Positions 23,235-32,608 of a DNA stretch of 64,000 bases are shown piece after piece. The stretch's first letter is position 1; every line of letters starts with the position of its first letter. Source of the stretch: Trichaptum fuscoviolaceum (taxonomy: Eukaryota; Basidiomycota; Agaricomycetes; Hymenochaetales; Trichaptaceae); NCBI GenBank assembly GCA_910574455.1, contig CAJSYZ010000006.1, forward strand, positions 1,377,376 to 1,441,375, in the 5' to 3' direction. The notes under the pieces were generated by a model that had not been told where the DNA came from, did not search any database, and was given only the letters and a program-made list of their open reading frames with translations. The position numbers and the translations under genes were made by a program.

Positions 23235-24905
23235 TCATTTCGCTTCCACGATCTCCGAGGGTCCTTCAATGATGCGTCGGACAAGCGGTGCAATCGTTTT
23301 GCGAGTCTGCTTGGCGTCACCTTGCTCGTAGGCACGGGCCTTTCTCTCGCCAACACCGCCGTTAGGCATCGAGTTGCCCGCAAATTCCTCAAGATCCCAT
23401 CGCTCGAAACCAAAATCTGACGACTCCACGCCAGCCCACAGACGCTCTTCAAGGCCACCTTCCGCTAGCTCGCGAACGATAAACAATGCCTGGCGACCCG
23501 CCGTCTTCCTCTTCTTTCCCCCTTTTTTCTTTTCCTTCTTGTCCTTCTTCTTTTCCTCTTTCTTCCTCTCCTTCTCCTTCTTCTTCTCCTCTTTTTCCTC
23601 CTTCCCCTCCTTCCCCTTCTTCTTCTCCTCTTTTTCCTCCTTCCCCTCCTTCCCCTTCTTCTCCTTCTTCTCCTTCTTCTCCTCCTTCTCCTCCTTCTTC
23701 TCTCCCTTCCGCTTTCCCGTCCAAGGGACCTCGGTAAGGGACTGTAAAGAGAAAGACCTTTTGCCCTTCTTCTTCTTCTTCCCCACGGAGAACGATGTGA
23801 GGATGCCTAGCACGTGAAGCCCGTTTTCGTCCATGAATGTATCAACTTCCCGCCAGAATCCTACGGTGTCCTTGGGCATCCAGGACTCAAGAGGCAAAGG
23901 AACAGTAGCAAGGCCCACATGAACATCTCGGCGGCCGGGTGTCCAGGAGGATTGGATGGCGTACTGTTTGTAATCTCGGCGCAATAGGTCGAGCGTAGTA
24001 AGGTGTTCAACAGCGCTCTTCTTATCACGAAGTTCTGTCGCCAGGTTTCGCACCAGTGGCGCTGCTGCCACATCCAATGGGCGTTTAGCTTGAGGCGATT
24101 TGGGCAATGCAAGTGAGGAGCGCGGAACGAGGAAGGCAGCTGCATCATGGTCAGCTTGCACCGCCTTCCCACCTTCCTTCAGTCCGTTGGTGTCAATGAG
24201 GATACCACAAAGCAGGAAGGTCGCGAGTTCCGGGGGGACATGAACGTCTGGGCCAGCCGTATTGAGAATATGAAGCGTGACAAGCGATGCGCAACTACCG
24301 GTAGGCACCTGTATGACTCTAGGACTGGCAGTATCGGTGTACAGCCCTTCATCCTCATGATGGTCAATGACGGCGACAACGGAAGCAGGAGCGGATTCGG
24401 TGAATTTTGAAAGAAGTCGGTTGTGGTCGACGAGAGCAAACTTGTCTGAAGGGAATGGTGTAGAAGGAACTTCGTCGATGCAGAGCAGCTCCTGTAGTTC
24501 CGTCGTGAGCGAGGCTAAAGAGAAAGCGTAGATGTTTTCAGGCCGCAGCTTAAGATCTCTGCGAGCAGTTTGTAGAATAGCGATATGGGGATTGCCAGTG
24601 GATGTCGAAGCAAACCAAGCATATGCCACCGAAGAAGCAATGCTGTCCAGGTCTATTGAAGATTTCTTAATCATTCGTCTCTCGCAGATACAATAGAAAA
24701 ACGTACCTCCAGCCTCATTCCCCAAGACGACCGTCCATCCGTTAGCCTTTCCTTCCTTGACTGCAGTTAAATATCGTTCTTTCGAGTTCAACAAAAAGCT
24801 CGACAATGACTCGCGCGTTGGCGGTGCCGCATTCTTTGCCTTTGAAGAGAGAATGCGATGTTGAATCAAACGAAGACGAGCACCCAGACCCAAAACCAAA
24901 GCCAT
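23235..24905 (-). CDS. PPX1: DHH-family exopolyphosphatase (PPX1/prune-like) with a Lys/Glu-rich insertion
   Basis: Manganese-dependent phosphoesterase that cleaves terminal phosphates from polyphosphate. The motifs are DLDSIASSVAYAWF (I), FALVDHN (II), VAVIDHHED (III) and FLLCGILIDTNGLK (IV), followed by a DHHA2 domain (DYKQYAIQSSW, VGLATVPLPLESW, ending PLVRRIIEG). About 538 residues if the 54-bp in-frame intron at 24653-24706 is removed. Between LTEVPWTGKRKG and RQALFIVRELAEG the DHHA2 domain is interrupted by roughly 75-85 residues made almost only of Lys, Glu and Gly. The gene is intact. Yeast Ppx1 is cytosolic and mitochondrial; no clear targeting signal is seen here. Confidence 0.85.
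   Translation of the reverse strand: MALVLGLGARLRLIQHRILSSKAKNAAPPTRESLSSFLLNSKERYLTAVKEGKANGWTVVLGNEAGGTFFYCICERRMIKKSSIDLDSIASSVAYAWFASTSTGNPHIAILQTARRDLKLRPENIYAFSLASLTTELQELLCIDEVPSTPFPSDKFALVDHNRLLSKFTESAPASVVAVIDHHEDEGLYTDTASPRVIQVPTGSCASLVTLHILNTAGPDVHVPPELATFLLCGILIDTNGLKEGGKAVQADHDAAAFLVPRSSLALPKSPQAKRPLDVAAAPLVRNLATELRDKKSAVEHLTTLDLLRRDYKQYAIQSSWTPGRRDVHVGLATVPLPLESWMPKDTVGFWREVDTFMDENGLHVLGILTSFSVGKKKKKGKRSFSLQSLTEVPWTGKRKGEKKEEKEEKKEKKEKKGKEGKEEKEEKKKGKEGKEEKEEKKKEKERKKEEKKKDKKEKKKGGKKRKTAGRQALFIVRELAEGGLEERLWAGVESSDFGFERWDLEEFAGNSMPNGGVGERKARAYEQGDAKQTRKTIAPLVRRIIEGPSEIVEAK
23520..23715 (-). repeat. Low-complexity Lys/Glu coding tract with a 39-bp tandem unit
   Basis: On the coding strand this is almost pure purine (AAG, GAG, GAA, GGG codons). 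Two exact copies of the 13-residue unit KKGKEGKEEKEEK follow one another, with a third degenerate copy after them. The tract sits inside the phosphatase DHHA2 domain and keeps the frame. Confidence 0.85.
24653..24706 (-). other. In-frame, stop-free 54-bp intron (possible retained intron)
   Basis: Donor GTACGT and acceptor TTCAATAG flank 54 bases that contain no stop and keep the frame. Splicing joins NEAG to DLDSIASS, restoring motif I spacing. Retention would add 18 residues (GTFFYCICER ...) directly before the metal-binding DxDS. Confidence 0.7.
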
Positions 24906-25141
24906 GATGAGTGGGGGTGAAACGCAGTACGTGCCTTAGAGACTTATAAGTTACATCCACTCCGGAGCTACCCTAAGCCGATACTACTAGACCCGAAGTT
25001 GGGAAGGTCAGTGCAAAATGTTCGTGTTGACACGAGACATGCAAAGACACTTGCTTATCGAAGTCGCCTGCAAATATCGCCGGCCCAATGTCCACACGAT
25101 AGGGGCTTGGTAAAGCGTGGTGTCCAGAAGAGGTTTGACTC

Positions 25142-25366
25142 ATGAGGACAGGAGGCGAAGATAACTTGAAATTTCTGGCTCAACTAAACTGGAACACAAT
25201 TCGCGTCCGAGTCAAAGAAATGCATCTCGTGCTCGACGTGCTCGACGTTCTCCATGAGCGACTGAGCAGAATGTATGAGCATGAAGATGATTATGATTCG
25301 AATGTCATTCTACTGAACACGTCCCAAAAAAGGCTCCGTGACCTCATCCACTGGCAGTGCCAGTGA
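25142..25366 (+). CDS. Small 74-codon frame just upstream of EMC2, unrecognised
   Basis: Starts ATG at 25142 and stops 48 bp before the EMC2 start. The product is helical and Leu/Val-rich (RVRVKEMHLVLDVLDVLHER) with an acidic middle (YEHEDDYD). I do not recognise it. It could be a short separate gene, an upstream open frame in the EMC2 transcript, or chance. The intergenic space to the divergent phosphatase is only about 240 bp. Confidence 0.35.
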   Translation: MRTGGEDNLKFLAQLNWNTIRVRVKEMHLVLDVLDVLHERLSRMYEHEDDYDSNVILLNTSQKRLRDLIHWQCQ

Positions 25367-25414
25367 GCGTTGAACTTTAGACTTGTACCCTTTTACAGCG
25401 AATAGCAACTTGAA

Positions 25415-26587
25415 ATGTCTTCTCGAGTCTCTTCAGCACTAAAAAGTCTCGCATCATATCGCGCTCAAAGCTCTCGCAGGTCTCAGGAAATTGTAGAGAA
25501 AGGACTCGTGCTGCTACAGAACAGGAACAGATTAACGGGGAATGACGATGATGGTGAGGTACATCTGCTTTACCCCATCTATGGTCTTTGCTTGACGAGA
25601 GACTGCAGCATGGTTGGAGCAACTGGCACTAGCGGCAATAGATGTAGGAAGACTACAGATTTCCGAAGTGAGGAACAATATCATATGCAAAGCTAAAGCG
25701 AACTAATATGGTGCATAGGAATGTGTCTCCATACTGTCTGAAAAGTTCCCTGGATCGCCACGCGTTGCGGTACTCAATGGCATTCTAAAGGAGGCATCTT
25801 CACCAGCGGAGTCGGTGCTGGTATACTACGATGAAATTCTAGAAGAAGACGAGTCAAACGCTGTATGTTACTCTGAATCAAACGAGAAGATGCAGTGATT
25901 GACTTGATTCACTAGGCAGCCTGGAAACGCAAGATATCCATATTACGGCGTATAGGGAAGGCGGATAAGGCAGTGGAAGAGCTATCCAACTTCCTTGATA
26001 CTTATTATACGGACGTCGAGGGCTGGCTTGAGCTTGCAGACATATATTCGACCCTTAATCAGTGCGTCTCATTAATAACTCTACGTTTCTGATTAACTCA
26101 CAATGTTATAGATACGAATCTGCTCTGCGGACGCTCCAGCACGTCCTTCTCCTTGCTCCCCAGAACCCCTTCTACGTCTTGCAAGCGGCGGAGACGGCAT
26201 ACACTGCTGGTGACGTGCCTTTAGCCGCGCGGTTTTTCCTCATGGTGATCGACATGACCGACGACCCCGACATTGGAGACGCACAGGCAAGAACGGAGGC
26301 GGTACCAGAGGGTATATCCGTCCGGGCGTGGTTTGGGTTGAAGCAAGTACGTACTTGCAAATCATTAGTGCGATAATCATTGACCAGTTTCCATTCAGTG
26401 CACAAGACGTTTCATCTTGGATCCTCGCGGTACTTCTCATTCAGCCTCGCAAACTTCGATTCCACAACACGTTAACCTGCTTGATGAGCTTGCGACTGAG
26501 CGACTCCTGACCGCGCACTCCAGTACCACGAAAAGTGGGCCGATAAGCGGACGAGAGGAACTTGTGAAATGGCTGGAAGTTAAGTAG
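25415..26587 (+). CDS. EMC2: ER membrane protein complex subunit 2 (TPR protein)
   Basis: Cytosolic TPR subunit of the ER membrane complex, which inserts tail-anchored and multipass proteins. The start at 25415 gives MSSRVSSALKSLASYRAQSS. After two small introns come DAWLEQLALAAIDVG, LSEKFPGSPRVAVLNG, YYDEILEEDESNAAAWKRKI, ELSNFLDTYYTDVEGWLEL and YESALRTLQHVLLLAPQNP. These match the EMC2/TTC35/Oca3 family, including the KFPGSxRVxxLxG and DxxAWxEL-type repeats. The last exon is short and Ser/Thr-rich, ending EELVKWLEVK at 26587. All exons join in frame, so the gene is intact. Confidence 0.88.
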
Positions 26588-26871
26588 TATCTTGTCATTA
26601 TTGCATCTCTTTGTATCATATCTTTGCTTTATGGGATAAAATACGACCACTTTATCCTACCACCTCCTTACATGCTTACAACACAGTCATAACAATAAGA
26701 AGACAAAAGTCCATGATAAATATCGGGTATCAACAGGTGGAGAATGTGCGTGTTCGTTCGGAATAGGGGAGAGGTATAATTATTCCATCATCAATCTTCG
26801 TGATTACTTCGTCAGATAAATCATATTAGCAAGCAGGTACGTTACTCACTTCACTGCAAAGGCAGTATAGC
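26588..26871. other. Convergent 3' intergenic spacer
   Basis: AT-rich sequence between the EMC2 stop and the stop of the pheromone precursor on the other strand. Nothing else is seen. Confidence 0.5.
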
Positions 26872-27006
26872 TCATGCAATAATACAGTAGGTATTACTGG
26901 AAGATGCTCTCTCGGTATCGCTTGGAGGTGTCGTAGAGTCGCCACTCTGCGGTTGCATACTGTCAGAAGCGGTATTGGGCGTAGCGAGGACGAAGAACGC
27001 ATCCAT
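26872..27006 (-). CDS. Lipopeptide mating-pheromone precursor (CaaX, 44 residues)
   Basis: A complete 44-codon frame runs from ATG at 27006 to TGA at 26872. The product starts MDAFFVLATPNTASD and ends ERASSSNTYCIIA. The features fit basidiomycete pheromone precursors: tiny size, MDxF start, Ser/Thr/Pro-rich middle, a charged pair (ER) about a dozen residues before the end, and a terminal CaaX box (CIIA) for farnesylation and carboxymethylation. The mature peptide would be about 10-11 residues ending in a lipidated Cys; exact processing is an inference. No intron. A TATAAAAG box lies 82-89 bp upstream. No STE3-type receptor is visible in the window. Confidence 0.85.
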   Translation of the reverse strand: MDAFFVLATPNTASDSMQPQSGDSTTPPSDTERASSSNTYCIIA

Positions 27007-27087
27007 GATTGTTGTGAATAGAAGAGGTATTGCTATCTGAGAGTTGAGTGGATGCTATTTGTTGGCTTTTCTAACCAACTGCTCCAG

Positions 27088-27095
27088 CTTTTATA
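27088..27095 (-). promoter_or_regulatory. TATA box of the pheromone precursor gene
   Basis: On the minus strand the sequence reads TATAAAAG, 82-89 bp upstream of the pheromone ATG. The position is normal for a strongly expressed fungal gene and supports the short frame being a real gene. Confidence 0.65.
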
Positions 27096-27850
27096 CATCC
27101 TTCTATGCGTGCTAGACTCGTTGCGGTGACCTCGGTCTGCGGCGTCACTATGGATCATTCGCACTAGAGAGCGGCGCGCGAAGGGGATTATTTCCAGCCA
27201 TGTACAGGTTTAGGCGGTTCCGTTCTCAGAGGTCTGTGAACTTCATTAAACAAAAGCATGGACCAAAAGCTCATAACTTCCTATTGATAGACTGAAACCA
27301 GTGCTAGACGCAACGGCGGTTCAGTCTTCCTCTCGTCCTCCGAGATGTTGGATGCTTCCAAGACGTGGACTATTTTTAGATCATAGCAACACCTAGAGCC
27401 CGGCGAACATGCTTTTCGGAGGCATGAGTCACTGGCGCCTCTGCGCAGCTCCGTTCAGCCTATGTGCGGCGATACATAGGCTCTGCCAGTGTTCGACACC
27501 GCCTTGATGCGGCGATCACCTTGACCTGATCAACGTCGCACAGCTTTGCGACTTGTAAGTGCTGCGGAAGCGGAGTATTTCCAGAAAGATGGATTGATGA
27601 ATTGCCACAAGCAAAGTACGTACTACATATCACCACCTACCAGGACCCACTCCCATAAGCACTGTGACGCGATTGACGGGCCAGTGTGTTGTCTCCGGCT
27701 TGACTTCCAGTTCCGGGGTTTCTCGCACTCGTAGAGAATGCTGTCTTCCGTCGATTTGATTTCAGCTAACTTGTCTTTGAGTAAACGAGTCGCTGAACAA
27801 TGGAGGTGAGTCGGACTCTTGGGTACCCTTTAATCTTTTCTATTGTTGTG
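27096..27850. other. Intergenic, no gene seen
   Basis: Only short frames. I looked here for further CaaX-type short frames and for a seven-helix receptor because of the neighbouring pheromone gene, and found neither. Confidence 0.45.
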
Positions 27851-27936
27851 TTGTGGTTGGTCCTACTACAATAACTACAGCGCCACATAAAAAACACAGA
27901 TATACGAGAAAACCACAGATATACCGAAAAACCACA
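27851..27936. promoter_or_regulatory. TGTGGTT / AACCACA motifs upstream of the F-box-less paralog
   Basis: TTGTGGTT at 27851, AACCACA at 27911 and AACCACA at 27930, about 125-210 bp upstream of the start codon. Same heptamer as upstream of F-box genes 1 and 2. Confidence 0.5.
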
Positions 27937-28061
27937 AGTTGATATGAAATAGCCTAACATCCACAAATTCTTTGCTGGGCTTTAAAATGGCCGACCTCCA
28001 ACTTGCAGTCCGACCTCTTCCAAACAATTGCTCCCCCCCTCTCTCCAATAAGTATTCGAAA

Positions 28062-29487
28062 ATGTCGACTTCAACCAAGTGAGTTCTTTCATGAAGTCAT
28101 CGCGAATGGAGACTCATTCTCGTTTAAGGAGAAAAGCTTCACCTTCTCTGGATGACCAACCTCCAAAGCGTAGTAGAGCTCTAACAAAGAGTACGACCTC
28201 GAACTCTAGAGAAGTGTTGGTCAAGCGACGTGTCGACGCGTATGTTAGCTACTGTTCACTCTTCTCGATACATTTTCCTCATTGGACTCTAGTATTCATC
28301 GTCGTCTGCGCGAGTTGAATTATACACAGGACGACTTCCCTACGCGTGACGATAAAGAATATAAGCTATGGCGTTCTTTAACGGCTAATTCGAAAGAGTT
28401 GACAGACAGAAGTGCGTCGTTGTAACATTCATCACTCACCAAAGGCTAACTTGTTGTGCTTGCCGACAGTGTGGAAAAATAGGCTGCCGAAGCTAGAAGA
28501 AGTTATTAGGCTGACAAAAGCGAGTAGGCGCAGCGCATGTGTGGAAGAGCGTGAGCGCTGTGTTTGCCGCCTCGGAGAAGATGTGCTATCCTCTCCAAAT
28601 GCGAGGTACTGTTTTTATTCCTTCGGGGAATTGCGTTGTCTCCCCACTGTCGAGCAGTATCTGGAAGCGGACGGGCTTGACACCACTCTCAGCCAGGCTG
28701 ATAGACAAAACATTTCGAACAAGATGCTCGAGCTGGGGGCACTTAGGAGGCGAGAGGTGGAGGAGAAACTCAAAGCGGAAATGACGGAAGCGTTGTCCAC
28801 CCATGGGCTACTGCCGCCTGACTTCAGGCTTCCCGAGAACCACCAGAACGTACTGGAACACAAGTACGCCTTCTTTGAGAACAAAGCAGGACGGGATCAA
28901 GGCTGTCAAACGTTCGGGGCCGTGCTGGAGTATCTCAGAGGAATTACGGTGATGACGTTTCGTGAGCGCGAAAAAGAGTCTCGAGTTCTCGAAGCGATGG
29001 TGGCTAGTTACGTGCCTCATATCGAGGCGTTTGCAACTGCAAGGCAACTCGCTGGGGCCTTCAAAGCGGGGAATCGTACAATGCGCGAGCTAGACGCGCT
29101 GGGCGTCGTCTTTATCTGCAAAATTTGCGAAAAAGGTTACGAGCGGTTTAAATGGTCTACTTTCGTAAGAGTGGCATCATTACGCTAACGGAAGCCATGT
29201 GCTAACGCGACTGACACTAGGTTAATCACTTTTATTATGCGAGGAAGCCGGCACGTAATACATCGTGCGTCTTGTATCCTTTTCATGTTTCAGGCTATCA
29301 CTGATAATGGGACTAAAGGTCACAAAGGGACCACTCTTTATTACACAAGGAACCTCGCAAATGCCTTGAATTCGCATTAGAGGTCAAAGCCCTGTTGAGC
29401 CGCGAGCCTGCAAAGGTGGAGACCAAGACCGAAACCAAGACTAAGACCGAGACCAAGCCCAAGCCCAAGACCAAGAACAGGCGTTGA
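28062..29487 (+). CDS. F-box-family paralog lacking the F-box (member 3)
   Basis: Closest relative is the gene at 11588-13885. Exon 1 (MSTSTK), its intron and the linker with QPPKRSRALTKSTTS match that gene. The sequence then jumps from TSNSREVL straight to VKRRVDA/SIHRRLRELNYTQDDF, so the whole F-box core, the PACPPDL signature and the following Cys segment are gone. The frame is kept across the join. The C-terminal part is complete: SFGELRCLPTVEQYLE, LPENHQNVLEHKY, CKICEKGYERFKW, VNHFYYARKPAR. With a last intron ending AAAG, the protein continues DHSLLHKEP and ends in a Lys/Thr repeat tail at 29487. The 3' splice choice is less certain; an alternative frame would stop at 29380. Confidence 0.7.
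29417..29482 (+). repeat. 6/12-bp tandem repeat encoding a Thr-Lys/Glu tail
   Basis: Repeats of ACCAAG, ACCGAG and CCCAAG. In the chosen frame they encode VETKTETKTKTETKPKPK. The paralog at 11.6 kb ends before this point and has no such tail. Confidence 0.65.
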
Positions 29488-29499
29488 CCGAATTATGAA

Positions 29500-29740
29500 T
29501 CGTATGTTAGAAAGAAGTCGGGGAGCTTTTATGGGAAGAGTCGCCTTCGTTATACTATATGATATTCTATGAATCTGTTGATCATTCTATGGTATCCTTT
29601 TTGTACATTATTCAAGCAAAAATAATATCTTTATCTTCAATCCATTTGTGTATCAAGGTCCCTCGTATGCCATTGCTGGCTAGTACCGTCGATCATTTGC
29701 TTCGGCAAATTGCGCGGCCTCATAACGATAGGCAATCCGA
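29500..29740 (+). repeat. F-box locus 3'-flank repeat, copy C
   Basis: Downstream flank of the F-box-less paralog. It shares GATCATTCTATGGTATCC, TTGTACATTA-like and GTCGATCATTTGCTTCGG words, in the same order, with the flank at 11330-11500 (inverted) and with 1-250. Confidence 0.6.
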
Positions 29741-30391
29741 AAACTCAGCGGCATCCATCCATACACTGTACAAGTATCTACAATCGACAATTGAACCCAA
29801 GTTTTCCTCGAGGTCTGGTATCATTATCGGCAGGATATGACTGAAGGCCGTATCCACCTCGACACGTTTACACGAAACATTCATACCGTACATAAGTATA
29901 ACAGCCCACGGCACTTCGGAACTCATGATGATGATGATGGGCCATGTATGCTTGGTATTAAAACTATTGTTGTTATCTTTCCCATGATGGCGGACGACAC
30001 GACGGTATCAGAAAGTGCTGATTGAGGGCCATCATCCTTGATAATTATTAAAAATAGACAATCTCCCAATGTGAGAGATCCTGGCACTATTCTATGATAG
30101 GCCACGATAAAAGTACAATTTTAACCTGATTGATGTCCCCCACTAGCACTTACATGTACATGACCAGACTTATTTTCATACACGATAGCGGTACAACCTG
30201 AGTGCGCTAATGCTATTACAAGAGCTAAGCGTAAGATGGCATTATTACATGAGATATCATGTAGGGAAGTACTACGTACGGTACATTGACTAGACCGTGG
30301 TTACAACAGATTGAGAAGTGGGTCATTAAGCGAGGTCAGATATCAGCGCATCACGTCTACATACATTTACTTTCGTCCCTCATACATTGCA
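29741..30391. other. Intergenic, no gene seen
   Basis: AT-rich spacer with short frames only. ATGATGATGATGATGG near 29,925 is a small trinucleotide run. The last part is the 3' flank of the transporter. Confidence 0.45.
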
Positions 30392-32485
30392 TTACACAGG
30401 CGAGCCACATCCAAACGAGGTCGCCGCGCCGGCAGACTGGAAGGTCGCCTGGATGGCCTTCCCGGAGCCGTACATGCCGAGGCACGCCATCGCGAGCGAC
30501 GCGAGGAATAGCACAAGATTGAACAGCTTGAAGTGCCACTTGCCCGTGAAGAGCGCGCGGCGCCAGCGGGAGAGGCTCGCCCACGAGTCGCCCGGGTCGT
30601 TCACCGCCGCGTCGAGCCGCATGTGGAAGCCCGCCCACAGCAGCGGCGGGAACGTGTACGTGAACTGCATGATGCAGATCGCGGCGACGAGACCCGAGAT
30701 GGTCTGCACCTGCGGAATTGCAGACCCGACGATGAAGGCGAGCGCCCAGTAGATCACGACCATGACTGGAACATGTCATAACATTGTTAGTGGTTTTGTC
30801 CTGCATACGATTAATGTCACGAAACGTACATGTCCAGACAATGCGACCTTTCGAGGTCATGAGCTTCGGACCTTTGAACCATTTCTCGACAATTTGGTAG
30901 TAAGCCACCTCTGAATGAGGCAGCCAAGGCTCAGAGAACGTGAAGCTGGAAGAAGCGTGACTGACGTACTGATACCAATGTTGCCGTAAAGACCGGCCGC
31001 GATGATACCGGTGATTAAGGCGAGAACGTTACCGACAGTCTGCCAGGAGAACTTACTCACACCCTGGAATGCGAGGGGGAGGGTGAACTGTCCCTGGAAC
31101 GAGTACACATAGATTCCGTACATCATGTAGACGACAGTGATGAGCAGCTGCGCGCAACACTGTCGACAAATCCAGTATTAGATTTGAATGCTACATGGAG
31201 GGGGTCAGTCAAGTACGAACCATGCCCTTCCAGAAATCCATAGGACGACGCATTTCAGCCATAAATTCGGGGAAAATCATAGCGCCACCGTAAGCGAACA
31301 CCATATTCATGATACCGTTCACCTTGTTGAACAGCGGTAGACTGACGAACTTCGATTTCACAATAGGACCCGGACCGATGCCATAAGCCGCCATTGCTGA
31401 CACAAAGTTCGGCGGAGAGTGGGCAATGAAGCCCATCGAGATGAAGATGATGAGCAAGTTGATCCAGACGGCTCTGTGGTTGGGGGTGAACGACTATAGC
31501 TACGAGAACTCCACGGCTACTTACGAGTTAGCGAGCCATCCATATGATTTCAAGGTGCGGATTTGACCGATGACCATTCCAACGAGCGCCCATATCAGAA
31601 TAGCGACAGAAAAGCAAAATTTGTGATTGTTTGCGATTTGTTCAACACTTTGTGCGTTACTGAGGCAGATCGTGCCCACCTACGTCCCGCATACTACCCG
31701 TGAGTAACGGCCGATACATATTTAAAAGACCCGAAAGCAAAAAAAAAAACTCACATTGATCACAAGCTGTAATGATTGGAGCGCATCACAAAAGTACTTG
31801 GACTGCCTTCCGAAGATACGTTCAACAATGTCTCCATATGTCTTGATAGGATATCGATGCGAATCGAGTGAACAAAACAGGCGCCACAGGATCAGACCGG
31901 TATAGCATGCAACACAGCCCACTGGATATTTTTAGCACGTCGGCAAAAAGGACCAGCGAAACACCGTTACTATCGAACAAACTTGTGATGTGCGAAGCGA
32001 TTCACTCACTAACGACGTAAAGCACTGCGCCGGGGACATAGCCGACTTGGCTGAACGCGAACGGTGCGTTAAACGGCCCCAGAATATCCGTCGTAATCAG
32101 GTAGAATATAGCAGCCCAACTAGCGGTACGGAGAGCTCGGCGGGCATTGATGAGGTCGTCTTCTATATCCAGCTTTTCCTCGGGAGATTCACTGATGTAA
32201 AACGCATCAGCTCCTATGCATTCTTGTCTTACTTCAAGAACAAACCTGCCGTGAACATGTGCTTCACTCGCACGGCTCAGCTCAGCCTGTTGCATGTACT
32301 CCGCCAGCGAGGGAGATACGAGGTCTGCTCGAAGACAGTTAGAGCCTTAGTAATGCATGTTAGGAAAGAAGCTACAAACCGTGGTGGGCACTCGATGCGG
32401 ACGAGTCATCTACAACACCAGCGGATTTCTCATCGAGGACGACGTGCTTGCGGTCGTCAGCAATCTGCAAAGCCGTGGACGCCAT
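30392..32485 (-). CDS. Amino-acid transporter, AAAP family
   Basis: Multipass membrane protein of the amino acid/auxin permease family, which brings in neutral amino acids with protons. Start taken at 32485 (MASTALQIADDRKHVVLDEK); an in-frame ATG at 32608 would add 41 residues. A hydrophilic N-terminus is followed by LGPFNAPFAFSQVGYVPGA, ACYTGLILWRLF, YPIKTYGDIVERIFGR, LPLFNKVNGIMNMVFAYGGA, FPEFMAEMRRPMDFWK, ALITGIIAAGLYGNIG, GSAIPQVQTISGLVAAIC and a last segment near LVLFLASLAMACLGMYGSG. Introns are frequent. FAYGGAMIFPEFMAEM is typical of fungal members such as MTR. Plasma or vacuolar membrane cannot be told apart. Confidence 0.85.
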
Positions 32486-32608
32486 TGTAGACTGGATGGA
32501 AGTGGTAGAGGCGAAAGCGAGGGGAGGAAGGGCATCACGCCCGTCGTACTTAAGTTCGGGAACCTTTGGGGATAAAAATAGACCACTGATTCTGTGGGCA
32601 ACGACCAT

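Noticed and set aside
23374..23817. Long plus-strand frames rich in Phe and Ser
   Set aside because: They are antisense shadows of the Lys/Glu coding tract of the exopolyphosphatase.
26588..28061. STE3-type pheromone receptor or further CaaX genes near the pheromone precursor
   Set aside because: Looked for because of context; no seven-helix frame or second short CaaX frame was found in this interval.
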